The position numbers and the translations under genes are program-made. This document shows, one piece after another, positions 55,928 through 64,000 of a stretch of 64,000 nucleotides of DNA. The notes beneath the pieces were generated by a model. The model saw nothing but the letters and a program-made list of their open reading frames with translations, searched no databases and was not told where the DNA came from. Each line of letters opens with the position of its first letter. The stretch's first letter is position 1. Source of the stretch: Flavobacterium sp. W4I14 (GTDB taxonomy: Bacteria > Bacteroidota > Bacteroidia > Sphingobacteriales > Sphingobacteriaceae); assembly GCA_030817875.1 (NCBI GenBank), contig JAUSZU010000001.1, forward strand, positions 558,001 through 622,000. The letters are read 5' to 3'.

Positions 55928-56368
55928 TTACTCTTTGTCACTTACCTCCCGCTTTGGTCTATTATATAGTGCAAGGATTGCCGCGATTAAAAAGATCAAA
56001 TTGAATACAAGGTGGGCTTTCCAGCCTAGGGCGCTGATTACCCCGCCACAGGTGCATGGCACTTTTGGGAAATAGCCCGAGATGATGAGCACGATGTAGA
56101 TGGTGAAGGCGGTCATGAGCAGGGCTGAAAGGATCATCCCGGTTTTATTGGTTTTTGGGAAGAGCAGTAATCCTGCTGTCAGGATTTCGGCAATCGGTAT
56201 AATGTAAATAAGTAGGTCCGATACTATCGGGCTGAAAACTTGGTGTTGCATTTCCAGTCTGTAGGTTTCAAAGCTGGTAAGCTTGCTGCCTGCGGTGTAG
56301 ACCCATAATAAAATGAATGCTGCAGAAATATAGTGTATATTATTGTGATTAGGTCTGTTGGCGTTCAT
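55928..56368 (-). CDS. MauE/DoxX-family redox-associated membrane protein
   Basis: 146 residues with four membrane segments (about 11-28, 49-70, 76-97 and 118-136). The loop before the fourth segment contains KVPCTCGGVISALGW (Cys105, Cys107), the CxC pattern typical of MauE-like proteins. MauE supports disulfide-bond formation in methylamine dehydrogenase, and the family is often encoded beside thioredoxin-like proteins. It lies 129 bases upstream of the DUF6520-like gene and 163 downstream of the Crp-like gene, all on the minus strand. I infer it supplies or removes electrons for periplasmic thiols. Confidence 0.85.
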   Translation of the reverse strand: MNANRPNHNNIHYISAAFILLWVYTAGSKLTSFETYRLEMQHQVFSPIVSDLLIYIIPIAEILTAGLLLFPKTNKTGMILSALLMTAFTIYIVLIISGYFPKVPCTCGGVISALGWKAHLVFNLIFLIAAILALYNRPKREVSDKE

Positions 56369-56531
56369 TGCTTTATTTTTTATTTGCTTACCCGAAGTTG
56401 GAATTTTACATCTTTAGTGGCGTCACATATAGATGGGAAAATGAGGTGTTTTCTCTTGACAGTATCATATCTATATTGGTTTTTTTGCTCGATATGGCTA
56501 AATATTTTATTTCTTTTATCTTTTTGAGATT

Positions 56532-57113
56532 TTACCTGATCAGGTTTTTTCTCATAGCGCTTAGTGTCGTGGGATGGATGCCAAGGTAAGAGGCAATGTC
56601 TTTTACAGCGGCGATGCTGAAAATATCCGGAAAGGTTTCGAGTAGTTTTTCCAGTCGTTGGTTTGCTTCCAGAAGTTTCAGATCTGTGAGTGCCGTAATG
56701 GTGATTGCCCAGGCATCAGCGTTAATTGCCGTTGTAAGTTTCACCGCCTCTCGGAAGAGCTTATGGATGTTGTCAATGTGTTTTTCGGGAATGCTATATA
56801 GGATAGTATTTTCCAGAAATTCAATATAAAGTGTTCTGTGAAGGTGCTCTGCAGTGTCACAGGTATCTGGAATGATATGTCCTGTCTTTAAGAAAATCAA
56901 GGTAATTTCCTGTTCGCTTTTTTCATCATACCGATAAATCCTTGCGCTTCCTTTAGCTAAATAACGGTATCCGCCTTGTCCTTCCTTCGAAAGGTCATTT
57001 TTTTCTGATTGCTCGAACCGCGTTTCCTGAAGGGTAAATTTGAGATAAGCTTTTAACCCTATTGAAAGTTTCTGATAGGAAGACAGGCGTCTGATATATT
57101 GTTCTTTTTCCAT
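56532..57113 (-). CDS. Crp/Fnr-family transcriptional regulator
   Basis: 193 residues. The N-terminal cNMP-binding-like beta-roll (about 30-125) has GGYRYLAKGSARIYRYDE and TLIFLKTGHIIPD. A long helix follows, then a C-terminal HTH with VKDIASYLGIHPTTLSAMRKNL (about 170-191). The ligand-binding residues of true cAMP receptors are absent, as in many Bacteroidota members. It heads a minus-strand group with the MauE-like and DUF6520-like genes and so likely controls that redox locus. No Fe-S Cys set for oxygen sensing is present. Confidence 0.88.
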   Translation of the reverse strand: MEKEQYIRRLSSYQKLSIGLKAYLKFTLQETRFEQSEKNDLSKEGQGGYRYLAKGSARIYRYDEKSEQEITLIFLKTGHIIPDTCDTAEHLHRTLYIEFLENTILYSIPEKHIDNIHKLFREAVKLTTAINADAWAITITALTDLKLLEANQRLEKLLETFPDIFSIAAVKDIASYLGIHPTTLSAMRKNLIR

Positions 57114-57264
57114 GATTTTATTTTGATGTGAAGAAATGTCATTTTTAAATTTTGTTAAGTTGCTGGTATAGCAACCTCTGGCAACCCTTCTATTTTTTTG
57201 TTTTCAGGGAATAAAAGGCTGAAATCTGTTATATTTGGGCTATGAAATAAAAATTAAATACATA

Positions 57265-57293
57265 TTTGATATTGTAGCAATAAGCTATTTTAC
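57265..57293 (+). promoter_or_regulatory. Promoter for the second structured RNA
   Basis: TTTG (57265-57268) and TATTTTAC (57286-57293) are 17 bases apart and fit TTTG-N17-23-TAnnTTnn. The predicted start, about 57299-57302, coincides with the first paired base region of the RNA. A perfect TATATTTG also occurs at 57230-57237 and may serve an alternative start. Confidence 0.5.
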
Positions 57294-57298
57294 TGTTT

Positions 57299-57434
57299 TA
57301 GAAAACCGCAAAACTTCAAAAGACACAGGAAAAAATAGATGGTTGCCTACGCTATGCGTGGGTGCCTGTTTATCTTGTGTCTGGGCATTTTGCGGTGCCT
57401 CTAAAGCGGATATCGGGTTAACCCGCGCTTTTTT
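57299..57434 (+). ncRNA. Rod-shaped structured RNA with intrinsic terminator
   Basis: The pairs are ACCGCAAAA (57305-57313) with TTTTGCGGT (57388-57396), AGACACA (57321-57327) with TGTGTCT (57376-57382), and an apical hairpin CCTACGC-TAT-GCGTGGG (57346-57362), closed by GG/CC. Internal loops separate them. A terminator follows: AAAGCG/CGCTTT around CGGGTTAACCCG (57403-57431), then TTTT. The T-run ends exactly at the start codon of the 76-residue gene at 57435. It may be an independent small RNA (6S-like in shape) or a leader regulating that gene. No ribosomal or SRP signature found. Confidence 0.65.
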
Positions 57435-57665
57435 ATGGATAGTTTTTCCCAATCAAATCACTTTCTCCTCAATCTGCCAATTGCAGAACTCCCACTTTCC
57501 GAGAATTTTAAGCTCAGAAGTAAGCTAATGGGTTTTTTTACGCTTCATGATATTATTGGAACCCCTCAAAAAGAATTACATGAGCTGGATGATTATTCAG
57601 AGCACTGGTATTTTGAATTTGTTGACTTTTTACACCGAAAGGATTTATTACACCTTCTTGGTTAG
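57435..57665 (+). CDS. Small alpha-CTD-like (helix-hairpin-helix) protein
   Basis: 76 residues. The C-terminal half, FTLHDIIGTPQKELHELDDYSEHWYFEFVDFLHRKDLLHLLG, split for reading as FTLHDIIGTPQKELHELD and WYFEFVDFLHRKDLLHLL, resembles the C-terminal domain of RNA polymerase alpha (TLxDII, EL, ELxxFL, LL spacing). Small stand-alone versions occur in Bacteroidota. A role in transcription is inferred from fold resemblance only. Its ATG follows the RNA's terminator with no room for a separate leader. It overlaps the convergent gene's stop by 4 bases. Confidence 0.55.
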   Translation: MDSFSQSNHFLLNLPIAELPLSENFKLRSKLMGFFTLHDIIGTPQKELHELDDYSEHWYFEFVDFLHRKDLLHLLG

Positions 57666-58951
57666 TATTTTTCGTGCGCAATGGTCAACATGGAGACAAT
57701 CTTCTCGATCACTTTCTCAACATCCTTTCCGGCATTTCCATAGTAAACATTTTTAAAGCTTTTTTCTGATATGTTATCTTTTTCTACAGTACTATAATGT
57801 TTCGTAACATATTGGTACAGTGTCTTGGAACTTTGGCTTGTGATGATGCCGGCCTCAACTTGTAGGTGTATAAACACTGCGAGCTGCCTTACGGTAAAGT
57901 TTACTTTAAAATTGTTATCCAAAATACCCACAGAACTCAAGTCTTCGGCTATAGTATCAATTGATTTGAGGTAGCTGATCTCACCTTCCAGATACCTCAA
58001 CAGTGATTCATCAATATCGGGCAAATTTCTATTGTATGGTATACTTATCATTTTAAAGACCTGTCCAATTAACTTTTTAAAGAAATGGATTAATCTATAT
58101 TGCTCGCTAATGTTTTCGCACTGTTGAAGTTCATGATTAAAATGACTGCAGCAGGAATGATAAAAAGATGGATGATTGAAATTTAAGGAGGTGAGTAGTA
58201 GGATAATCTCCGGCATTTGTAAAGGGGCGGCAAACTTCTTTAGCTCTATTTTAAGTGATTCGAAAAAATGATGCAGATATCCGGCCTGTTCGAAAGTGAA
58301 ACGGCTTATACCGCTATTTAAGTATTCAAAGATGTGTGTTAAGGCCGCGATGGTTTCATTATCGGTATGCAGTTCTTCAAGGTTTTTTAGAACCTGGCTG
58401 GAATCTTTTGCAATTTTTAATAAGAGTTGTTTCTGGGTAATTATAGGAACAGGGCTATGATGGTCGAAATAGTGTGGCAAATACTGCTGAAGGTCCAAAA
58501 TCATCTGGTTGAGCAGATTAGCTATGCCATTAATTTCTTCAGTTTTGTTTTTTTGATCTGTATTGGGATTCTCCTGGTCTACCATAGCTTCTAACTCATC
58601 CATTAATCGAATCAATCCTCTTTGATGTTGTGTTAAATAGACCTTTGATCTATCAGGCTCTAATTGTGCAATATCATACTGAATGGAGCTGAATATTCGT
58701 TTACTTTCCTTTAAGATTTCGTCTTGAAGTTCCTTATGTGGCCATTTATATGCTGTTCCTGTAGTAAGGGCATCTAAAATTATTTCCCTGAAACTTATAA
58801 GTTCGTACATCATTTGCCTAGTAGCCAATTGCTTTAATTCTAGGTTTTTATTTTCATATTTCCGTATTAGCGTGGTAAAACAAATAGTTAATGTGGTGAT
58901 GCTTGATTTTAGCGCTTTATTGCTTAATAAGGTTTCGTTCTGAAACAACAT
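57662..58951 (-). CDS. Hypothetical protein, 429 residues, helical
   Basis: No signal peptide or membrane segment. The sequence is almost wholly helical, with Leu-rich and Lys/Glu-rich stretches. The middle has LTSLNFNHPSFYHSCCSHFN and EQYRLIHFFKKLIGQVF; the C-terminus has FTVRQLAVFIHLQVEAGI, which recalls RteC-like and other regulators from Bacteroidota mobile elements, but the N-terminal half does not fit RteC. I do not recognise a family and assign no function. It is divergent from the AraC regulator (84 bases apart), so shared control is possible. No transposition or conjugation genes are next to it. Confidence 0.6.
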   Translation of the reverse strand: MLFQNETLLSNKALKSSITTLTICFTTLIRKYENKNLELKQLATRQMMYELISFREIILDALTTGTAYKWPHKELQDEILKESKRIFSSIQYDIAQLEPDRSKVYLTQHQRGLIRLMDELEAMVDQENPNTDQKNKTEEINGIANLLNQMILDLQQYLPHYFDHHSPVPIITQKQLLLKIAKDSSQVLKNLEELHTDNETIAALTHIFEYLNSGISRFTFEQAGYLHHFFESLKIELKKFAAPLQMPEIILLLTSLNFNHPSFYHSCCSHFNHELQQCENISEQYRLIHFFKKLIGQVFKMISIPYNRNLPDIDESLLRYLEGEISYLKSIDTIAEDLSSVGILDNNFKVNFTVRQLAVFIHLQVEAGIITSQSSKTLYQYVTKHYSTVEKDNISEKSFKNVYYGNAGKDVEKVIEKIVSMLTIAHEKY

Positions 58952-59035
58952 TAAAGTGGCATGGATCGATTTTATTATATTTGAAATCTTTACGCATGCT
59001 TAAGATATTAACGTAGTTTGTATATTGTAGTTAAG

Positions 59036-59923
59036 ATGATCAAAAGAAACTTACGACATAGCTTTTCACTTCTCAATGTTGACTATGTGCGACTTAACAC
59101 CAAATGGAATTATAGGAATGTGATCAGCCCGTACTACCGCATTTACTATATAGATGAGGGAGAGGGTGAAATATCAGATGCTGAAAGCTTGCTAAAGCTA
59201 GAGCCTGGCTATTTGTACATTGTTCCCAGTTTCACGCTATGTAATTTAAACTGCAAGAATTATCTGGGCCAGTATTTTGTCCAGTTTTTTGAGGATTCGA
59301 CAGATGGAAGTTCACTTTTTGCCAATAACAGAAATGTATTAAAGACAGCGGCCACCGAAATAGACCTTAATCTTTTTGGCAGGCTGCTCCAGATTAACCC
59401 TGGAAGAGGAATCAACCGGTCTGATAATCCTAAAGTCTACGAAAAAGATATTTATTATAAAGAATACCAGGAACTTAACAACCAGCAGAACGCTTCGGTA
59501 TATTTGGAAACCCAAGGGATTTTGATGCTGTTAACTGCCAGGTTCCTAAACCCCCAGCTTTTCAAAAGCCCGGAACACAAACTTATACCGGTAAAAATTG
59601 CAGAAACCTTAAATTATATCCTTATCAATTTACATACAGACCTTTCTGTATATCAGCTTGCTTCACGCGTAAATCAAAATCCCGATTATTTTTCAAGGCA
59701 GTTTAAACAGTATACGGGAACCAGGCCTTTGAATTATATAAACGAAAAACGTGTTGAACGGGCACAGTATCTAATGGCAACAAGCAGAATGTCATATTCA
59801 GAGATTTGTGCCCAGACCGGATTTGATAACCTTTCCTACTTTTCTAAAACCTTCAAAAAGTTAACTGGCATGGCACCCAGCATATATAAAAAACAGATCT
59901 ATCAGGTTGGTTTTAACCATTAA
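59036..59923 (+). CDS. AraC-family transcriptional regulator
   Basis: 295 residues from the ATG at 59036; an in-frame TTG at 59018 is less likely. The N-terminal half is a cupin-like sensor domain (YYRIYYIDEGEGEISD, then EPGYLYIVPSF, about 35-75). The C-terminal pair of HTH motifs (about 195-290) has LSVYQLASRVNQNPDYFSRQF and YSEICAQTGFDNLSYFSKTFK. Such regulators respond to a sugar or other small ligand. It is upstream of and co-oriented with the SusC/SusD pair at 60535, which it may regulate, although 611 bases separate them. Confidence 0.92.
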   Translation: MIKRNLRHSFSLLNVDYVRLNTKWNYRNVISPYYRIYYIDEGEGEISDAESLLKLEPGYLYIVPSFTLCNLNCKNYLGQYFVQFFEDSTDGSSLFANNRNVLKTAATEIDLNLFGRLLQINPGRGINRSDNPKVYEKDIYYKEYQELNNQQNASVYLETQGILMLLTARFLNPQLFKSPEHKLIPVKIAETLNYILINLHTDLSVYQLASRVNQNPDYFSRQFKQYTGTRPLNYINEKRVERAQYLMATSRMSYSEICAQTGFDNLSYFSKTFKKLTGMAPSIYKKQIYQVGFNH

Positions 59924-60534
59924 ACTAAATATCTGTATTGATATTAATATGCCGGTTGCTTTAAAATCCCATTTAGCATTAGGTAACTGGATGATATAAC
60001 GGATATTATTATCGTCTTAATCCTTGAAGCAACACATCATTGGATTGATAGTTTACGGCCATAAAAATGATGGCTATGATGATAATTCTGCCTTGTCTCA
60101 ATGGGAAAGTTCTGATTATCATTTGTACCATTCTAGATGAAATAAGACCTGCTTTCGATTTGTTTATTTGCAGTGGTATCAGCCTCTTCTTTTCTTTAGC
60201 AAATAGTATCTATTCTTTCTATATGCCTGTTTAGATGCCTCTTAGCTTAGTTTGTTCATGTTGACTTGATACAAAATACGCTGTATTTATACCCAGTTTC
60301 TACTTTCTGGCAAGACTAAGGCAACAAAAAAGTTAACATTTATATACCTATTTTTTATCAAATGTGCCCTTTATGAAACCAGCTTATGGCTATTTTAGAA
60401 ACGCTGACCATATAGACCGTCTTCCACTTTTATAATCAATCCAGCTGCGTACCTGGACTTGTAGATTGCTGTCCGCGTTCAGTCCTACATTTGATAATAC
60501 TTTGAAATAACCATTTATAATAAAAAAAACAATT
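59924..60534. other. Intergenic region, 611 bp, upstream of SusC 5
   Basis: I see no ORF or strong repeat. The last 150 bases are presumably promoter and leader for the SusC/SusD genes; TACTTTGAA (60498-60506) is close to, but not, a -7 box. The leader before the ATG at 60535 ends with an A-rich stretch. Confidence 0.35.
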
Positions 60535-63500
60535 ATGAGCATGAAAATTACCCATTTAACAAGGCTGCTAGGGCCAGCCAGATTATGGCTCTTACTGCTG
60601 TTGCTTGTGCCGATGAGTGCATTGCCCGTTATGGCACAAACAGTCACCATTAAAGGAGTTGTAACATCAGCCGATGATAACAGTCCGCTTCCCGGAGTTA
60701 CTATATTGGAAAAAGGAAAGCAGAATGGTATGGTTACTGGTACCGATGGTTCTTATTCAGTGAATGTACCACAGGATGCTACGCTCGTATTTTCTTCTAT
60801 AGGATTCACAAAGCAGGAAGTTAAATTAAACGGAAAAACAGTACTGAACATAAAACTGCAGAGTGATGTAAGTTCCCTTAATGATGTTGTGGTAATAGGT
60901 TATGGAACGGCCAGAAAAAAGGATCTGATAGGTTCGGTAAATGTTGTGGCCGCGAAGGATGCAGGCGCTAACACCAATACCAGTGCCGCACAGCTCCTTA
61001 TCGGTAAGGCCCCTGGTGTACAGGTATTAAATTCAAATGGTACCCCGGGATCAAATGCCCAGATCATTGTACGCGGTACGGGCTCGTTTACCAATGTGGA
61101 ACCATTGTATGTTGTTGACGGCATACAGAGCGATGCCAATCTTTTTAATACCATCAACCCACAGGACATTGATAATATTACCATTTTAAAAGATGCGGCC
61201 TCAACTGCCATCTATGGTGTTGCTGCCGCTAATGGTGTGGTTATCGTTACCACTAAAAAGGCTAAAAGCGGTATCCCGCAGATATTATTTGACTCGCAGG
61301 TTGGTACTTCATCGGTGCGCAAACAACTTGACCTGCTTAATGCAAACGACTATGTCAATCTTATAAAAGATATAGCCGCTACCAATAACCTTACGCCTCC
61401 GACCAAACTAAATACTCCTTTTGTAGGTGTTGACCGTACCGATTGGCAAAAAGAAATATTTAAAACAGCTTTATCTACCCAAAACAATGCAAGTATAAGC
61501 GGTGGCAGCGAAAAGGTGACCTATAATCTCTCACTAGGTTATTTAACCCAACAGGCTATTGTTAAAGATTACCGTTTAAGAAGATTAAACAGCCGTTTTT
61601 CTCTAGATGAGAAACTAGGGCGTTTTCATTTTGGCCAAAGCCTTAATATCCGTTATACCAACACTAACGGACAGACAGCGAGCATATTAAACGCCATCAG
61701 CTATGCACCTTATCAGCCAATATACGACCCTGCTATTTTGGGTGGCTACTCTATCCTTACCAATGTTGATGACAACAGTAACGCCGTAAATCCATTACAG
61801 AGCTTAGGCGTTCAAAGCTTATCAAGCAATGATCTGGTATTGTATCCGCAGGTTTTTGGCGAAGTAAATATTATTAAAGGTTTAACTTTTAGGTCGCAGC
61901 TAGCGGGTGTATACGGCACTTCGACAAACGATTCATACCAGATACCTTATATTACATCCAACAACCTGGGTTTCAGCAGGCAGGCAGGGCGTGCATTTAA
62001 CAGTTATTCCAATTATACTTTTGAAAACTACCTGTCGTACAACCGTATTTTTGGCAAACACAGTATATCGGCAACCGCAGGTACCAGTTATATTGATGCC
62101 GGATCGAGCAAATACCTGAGTGTATTGGGTACCGGAATGTTGAATGACAATGTGAAAGATATAGGTGTAGCGCCAACCATCACCAGTCAGGCCAACACAT
62201 CCGGTTATTATACACAGTTTGGCCGGGCTATCTCTTATTATGGCCGCTTGGTATATACCTTTAACGATCGCTATATCTTATCCGGAAGTATCCGCCGCGA
62301 CGGATCCTCAAACTTTGGCCCTCAAAGCCGTTATGGTAACTTTCCGGGAGTTGGCTTTGCATGGCGTATCAGCGAAGAAGAATTTGTCAAATCGGCACTT
62401 CCGTTTATCAGCGATGCAAAATTTCGCATAGGCTGGGGCCGTACAGGTAATAATAAGTTTGGTTTAACCACAACACAGGTATTTACTTTTGGCGGTTCGC
62501 CGACCGGCAACCTGATTTATTCACTGGGGGATAACAAAAGTTTTGTAAACGGAACTACGGTAACTTCCATTGCAAACCCACTGTTGAGATGGGAACAGAC
62601 AGACCAGACCGATATCGGGCTTGATCTGGGCTTCCTGAAAAACAAACTTACCCTTACTCTTGATTACTATAACCGAAAAAGCAGTGGTTTGCTAGTGGGA
62701 ATTCCGGTGCCAACCAGCGTAGGCATTGGCGGATTAAGCGGATTCAGCAGTACCTTAATTACCAATGCTGCAGATGCTCAAAATAAAGGTTTCGAATTTC
62801 AGTTGGCCTATGCTGATAAAACCAGTGACTTTAACTACAATGTAAGTGTAAATGGAGGTTATAACCAAAATAAAACATTATCACTGGGTGCACAATCGTC
62901 AACCCCTATAATTGGAGGATACTTTAATAATTTAAATGGTATTACATTAACACAGCCAGGTTCGCCTATTGGCGCTTTTTATGGTTATGCGGTTGATCAT
63001 GTAGCAAGCACACAAGCAGAAATTGATGCATTAAATGCAGCTACCAGACAAAAAACTGGAAATCCCGCCAGTCTATATCAGGATGGATTATTGCCAGGAG
63101 ATTTTGTATTTAAAGATCTTAACAACGATGGTGTTTTGGATAGTAAGGATCAGAAGGTACTGGGCAGTCCAATTCCTAAGTTTACATACGGTTTTAATGC
63201 CGGGGCATCTTATAAAAACTTCGACCTAAATATCGTCATCTCGGGTGTTCAGGGTGTTCAATTGGCCAACTCACTTAAATTTTACACCGAAAATGCCTCA
63301 ACCGGGCATAATGCTTCTACCGCCATTTTAAACAGGTGGAGAAAACCGGGTGATATTGCCGCTTTGCCAAGGGCAGGCCAAAATGTTACGGCAACAGGGA
63401 ATTTGAGGCCTTCTGATTTTTTTGTTGAGAATGGATCATACCTGCGGGTACGTAACGTAACCTTGGGTTATACTTTTACAAAAACGGCATTAAATTCTTT

Positions 63501-63714
63501 CTCGGGTAATGTATTAAGCAGGTTACGGGTTTACGTAGCGGCTCAAAATTTATTTACCATAACAAAATATACTGGATATGACCCCGAAATAAGCACCCAA
63601 ACCAATGGAGGTGTTAATGGAGGGGCCAGCGATTATATATTTAACCGGGGCATTGATGATGGGCAGATACCACAGCCACGTACATTTTTGGCGGGCATAC
63701 AAGTTGGATTTTAA
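60535..63714 (+). CDS. susC-like: SusC/RagA-family TonB-dependent transporter 5
   Basis: 1059 residues with signal peptide (cleavage near Ala34, ALPVMAQTVT). The CarboxypepD_reg-like domain is ITIKG-type (about 36-115, VTIKGVVTSADDNSPLPGVT). The transition VVVIGYGTARKKDLIGSV is canonical. The plug has IIVRGTGSFTNVEPLYVVDG and ITILKDAASTAIYG, and the barrel ends LAGIQVGF. No STN domain. Start may be the Met at residue 3. It is followed at once by SusD 5. Substrate unknown; the nearest upstream regulator is the AraC-type gene. Confidence 0.95.
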   Translation: MSMKITHLTRLLGPARLWLLLLLLVPMSALPVMAQTVTIKGVVTSADDNSPLPGVTILEKGKQNGMVTGTDGSYSVNVPQDATLVFSSIGFTKQEVKLNGKTVLNIKLQSDVSSLNDVVVIGYGTARKKDLIGSVNVVAAKDAGANTNTSAAQLLIGKAPGVQVLNSNGTPGSNAQIIVRGTGSFTNVEPLYVVDGIQSDANLFNTINPQDIDNITILKDAASTAIYGVAAANGVVIVTTKKAKSGIPQILFDSQVGTSSVRKQLDLLNANDYVNLIKDIAATNNLTPPTKLNTPFVGVDRTDWQKEIFKTALSTQNNASISGGSEKVTYNLSLGYLTQQAIVKDYRLRRLNSRFSLDEKLGRFHFGQSLNIRYTNTNGQTASILNAISYAPYQPIYDPAILGGYSILTNVDDNSNAVNPLQSLGVQSLSSNDLVLYPQVFGEVNIIKGLTFRSQLAGVYGTSTNDSYQIPYITSNNLGFSRQAGRAFNSYSNYTFENYLSYNRIFGKHSISATAGTSYIDAGSSKYLSVLGTGMLNDNVKDIGVAPTITSQANTSGYYTQFGRAISYYGRLVYTFNDRYILSGSIRRDGSSNFGPQSRYGNFPGVGFAWRISEEEFVKSALPFISDAKFRIGWGRTGNNKFGLTTTQVFTFGGSPTGNLIYSLGDNKSFVNGTTVTSIANPLLRWEQTDQTDIGLDLGFLKNKLTLTLDYYNRKSSGLLVGIPVPTSVGIGGLSGFSSTLITNAADAQNKGFEFQLAYADKTSDFNYNVSVNGGYNQNKTLSLGAQSSTPIIGGYFNNLNGITLTQPGSPIGAFYGYAVDHVASTQAEIDALNAATRQKTGNPASLYQDGLLPGDFVFKDLNNDGVLDSKDQKVLGSPIPKFTYGFNAGASYKNFDLNIVISGVQGVQLANSLKFYTENASTGHNASTAILNRWRKPGDIAALPRAGQNVTATGNLRPSDFFVENGSYLRVRNVTLGYTFTKTALNSFSGNVLSRLRVYVAAQNLFTITKYTGYDPEISTQTNGGVNGGASDYIFNRGIDDGQIPQPRTFLAGIQVGF

Positions 63715-63716
63715 TG

Positions 63717-64000
63717 ATGAAAAATATTAAAGATATAATGATGAAAAAATATATAAAATATCTGATTGTTGTAGTTTTAATGATTGCAACCGGGGGATGT
63801 AAGAAGGATTTGGATTTACAGAGTAAAAGCGCATATACCTATGACACTTATTTCACAAGTGATGCAGCCATAAATCAAGCCGTGATAGCCAGCTACGCCA
63901 CTTTATTGCATTCTGGTTTGTGGGCTCGCGAATGGTATTATATTTTTGATCTGCTGGGATATGATGCCAAAAATGCCCAACCACTCCAAGGGGATCTATT
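63717..64000 (+). CDS. susD-like: SusD/RagB-family lipoprotein 5, 5' part
   Basis: The first 94 codons before the window ends. Two or more ATGs in frame (63714, 63717, 63738, 63741) are possible; the one at 63714 overlaps the SusC 5 stop. The signal is MKKYIKYLIVVVLMIATGGC, and lipobox TGGC is followed by KKDLDLQSKSAYTYDTYFTS, the usual SusD entry. The helical segment AAINQAVIASYATLLHSG matches the family's first TPR-like helix. Truncated by the window. Confidence 0.9.
   Translation, partial: MKNIKDIMMKKYIKYLIVVVLMIATGGCKKDLDLQSKSAYTYDTYFTSDAAINQAVIASYATLLHSGLWAREWYYIFDLLGYDAKNAQPLQGDL

Noticed and set aside
57299..57434. tRNA, tmRNA or SRP RNA
   Set aside because: It has no cloverleaf, CCA-type end, tag-peptide frame or SRP GGAA-loop context.
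57235..57528. 97-residue ORF spanning the second structured RNA
   Set aside because: It begins at a non-ATG codon inside a -7 box and runs through well-paired RNA stems and the terminator.

Overview
The window looks like a chromosomal segment of a Bacteroidota bacterium of the Sphingobacteriaceae type, most like Pedobacter or Mucilaginibacter. The evidence is five SusC/SusD pairs, a hybrid two-component regulator, a FecI/FecR pair, many lipoproteins whose lipobox Cys is followed by Lys or Arg, start sites without Shine-Dalgarno sequences, and promoter-like TAnnTTTG boxes. These assignments come from reading motifs in translated sequence; no database search was possible.

Region 1 (about 1-30.3 kb) starts with a small GRDP-like protein and then holds a large polysaccharide utilisation locus that looks aimed at pectin. 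It contains a frameshifted GH28 polygalacturonase-like gene, a 1131-residue DUF4450-type glycosidase, a hybrid two-component sensor/regulator, and a long + strand run of FAS1 lipoprotein, SusC, SusD, FAS1, FAS1, SusC, SusD, PL1 pectate lyase and a six-hairpin glycosidase. The expected flow is capture by SusD and FAS1 surface lipoproteins, import by SusC, backbone cleavage by the lyase and GH28, and trimming by the six-hairpin enzymes, with the hybrid regulator sensing a breakdown product. A tandem array of roughly 100-bp palindromic units separates the regulator from the structural genes.

Region 2 (30.3-42.7 kb) has a two-gene operon (Gfo/Idh/MocA oxidoreductase and a membrane-anchored protein with a ZipA-C-like domain), then an ECF sigma factor divergent from a FecR anti-sigma factor. 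The FecR gene is followed by an STN-containing SusC and a SusD with a twin-arginine lipoprotein signal. A small MITE-like element, an EEP-family phosphodiesterase/nuclease, a secreted esterase and a small unknown protein follow.

Region 3 (42.8-48.2 kb) carries an M60-type metallopeptidase lipoprotein with a discoidin-like domain, a LytTR response regulator with its LytS-type kinase, and a small XRE-type regulator.

Region 4 (48.2-57.7 kb) is the most unusual. A promoter divergent from the XRE gene reads into a structured RNA with an alternative terminator. Next come small ORFs and two copies of an element that combines a conserved peptide end with a terminator whose stem varies and whose loop is conserved. 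They lie upstream of a TlpA-DUF3738 fusion, SusC and SusD. Convergent to these are a Crp/Fnr regulator, a MauE/DoxX redox membrane protein and a small Cys-containing DUF6520-like secreted protein. A second rod-shaped RNA with a strong terminator then abuts the start codon of a small alpha-CTD-like protein.

Region 5 (57.7-64 kb) has an unrecognised 429-residue protein, an AraC regulator and the start of another SusC/SusD system that runs off the window. I found no tRNA, rRNA, CRISPR array or intact transposase.
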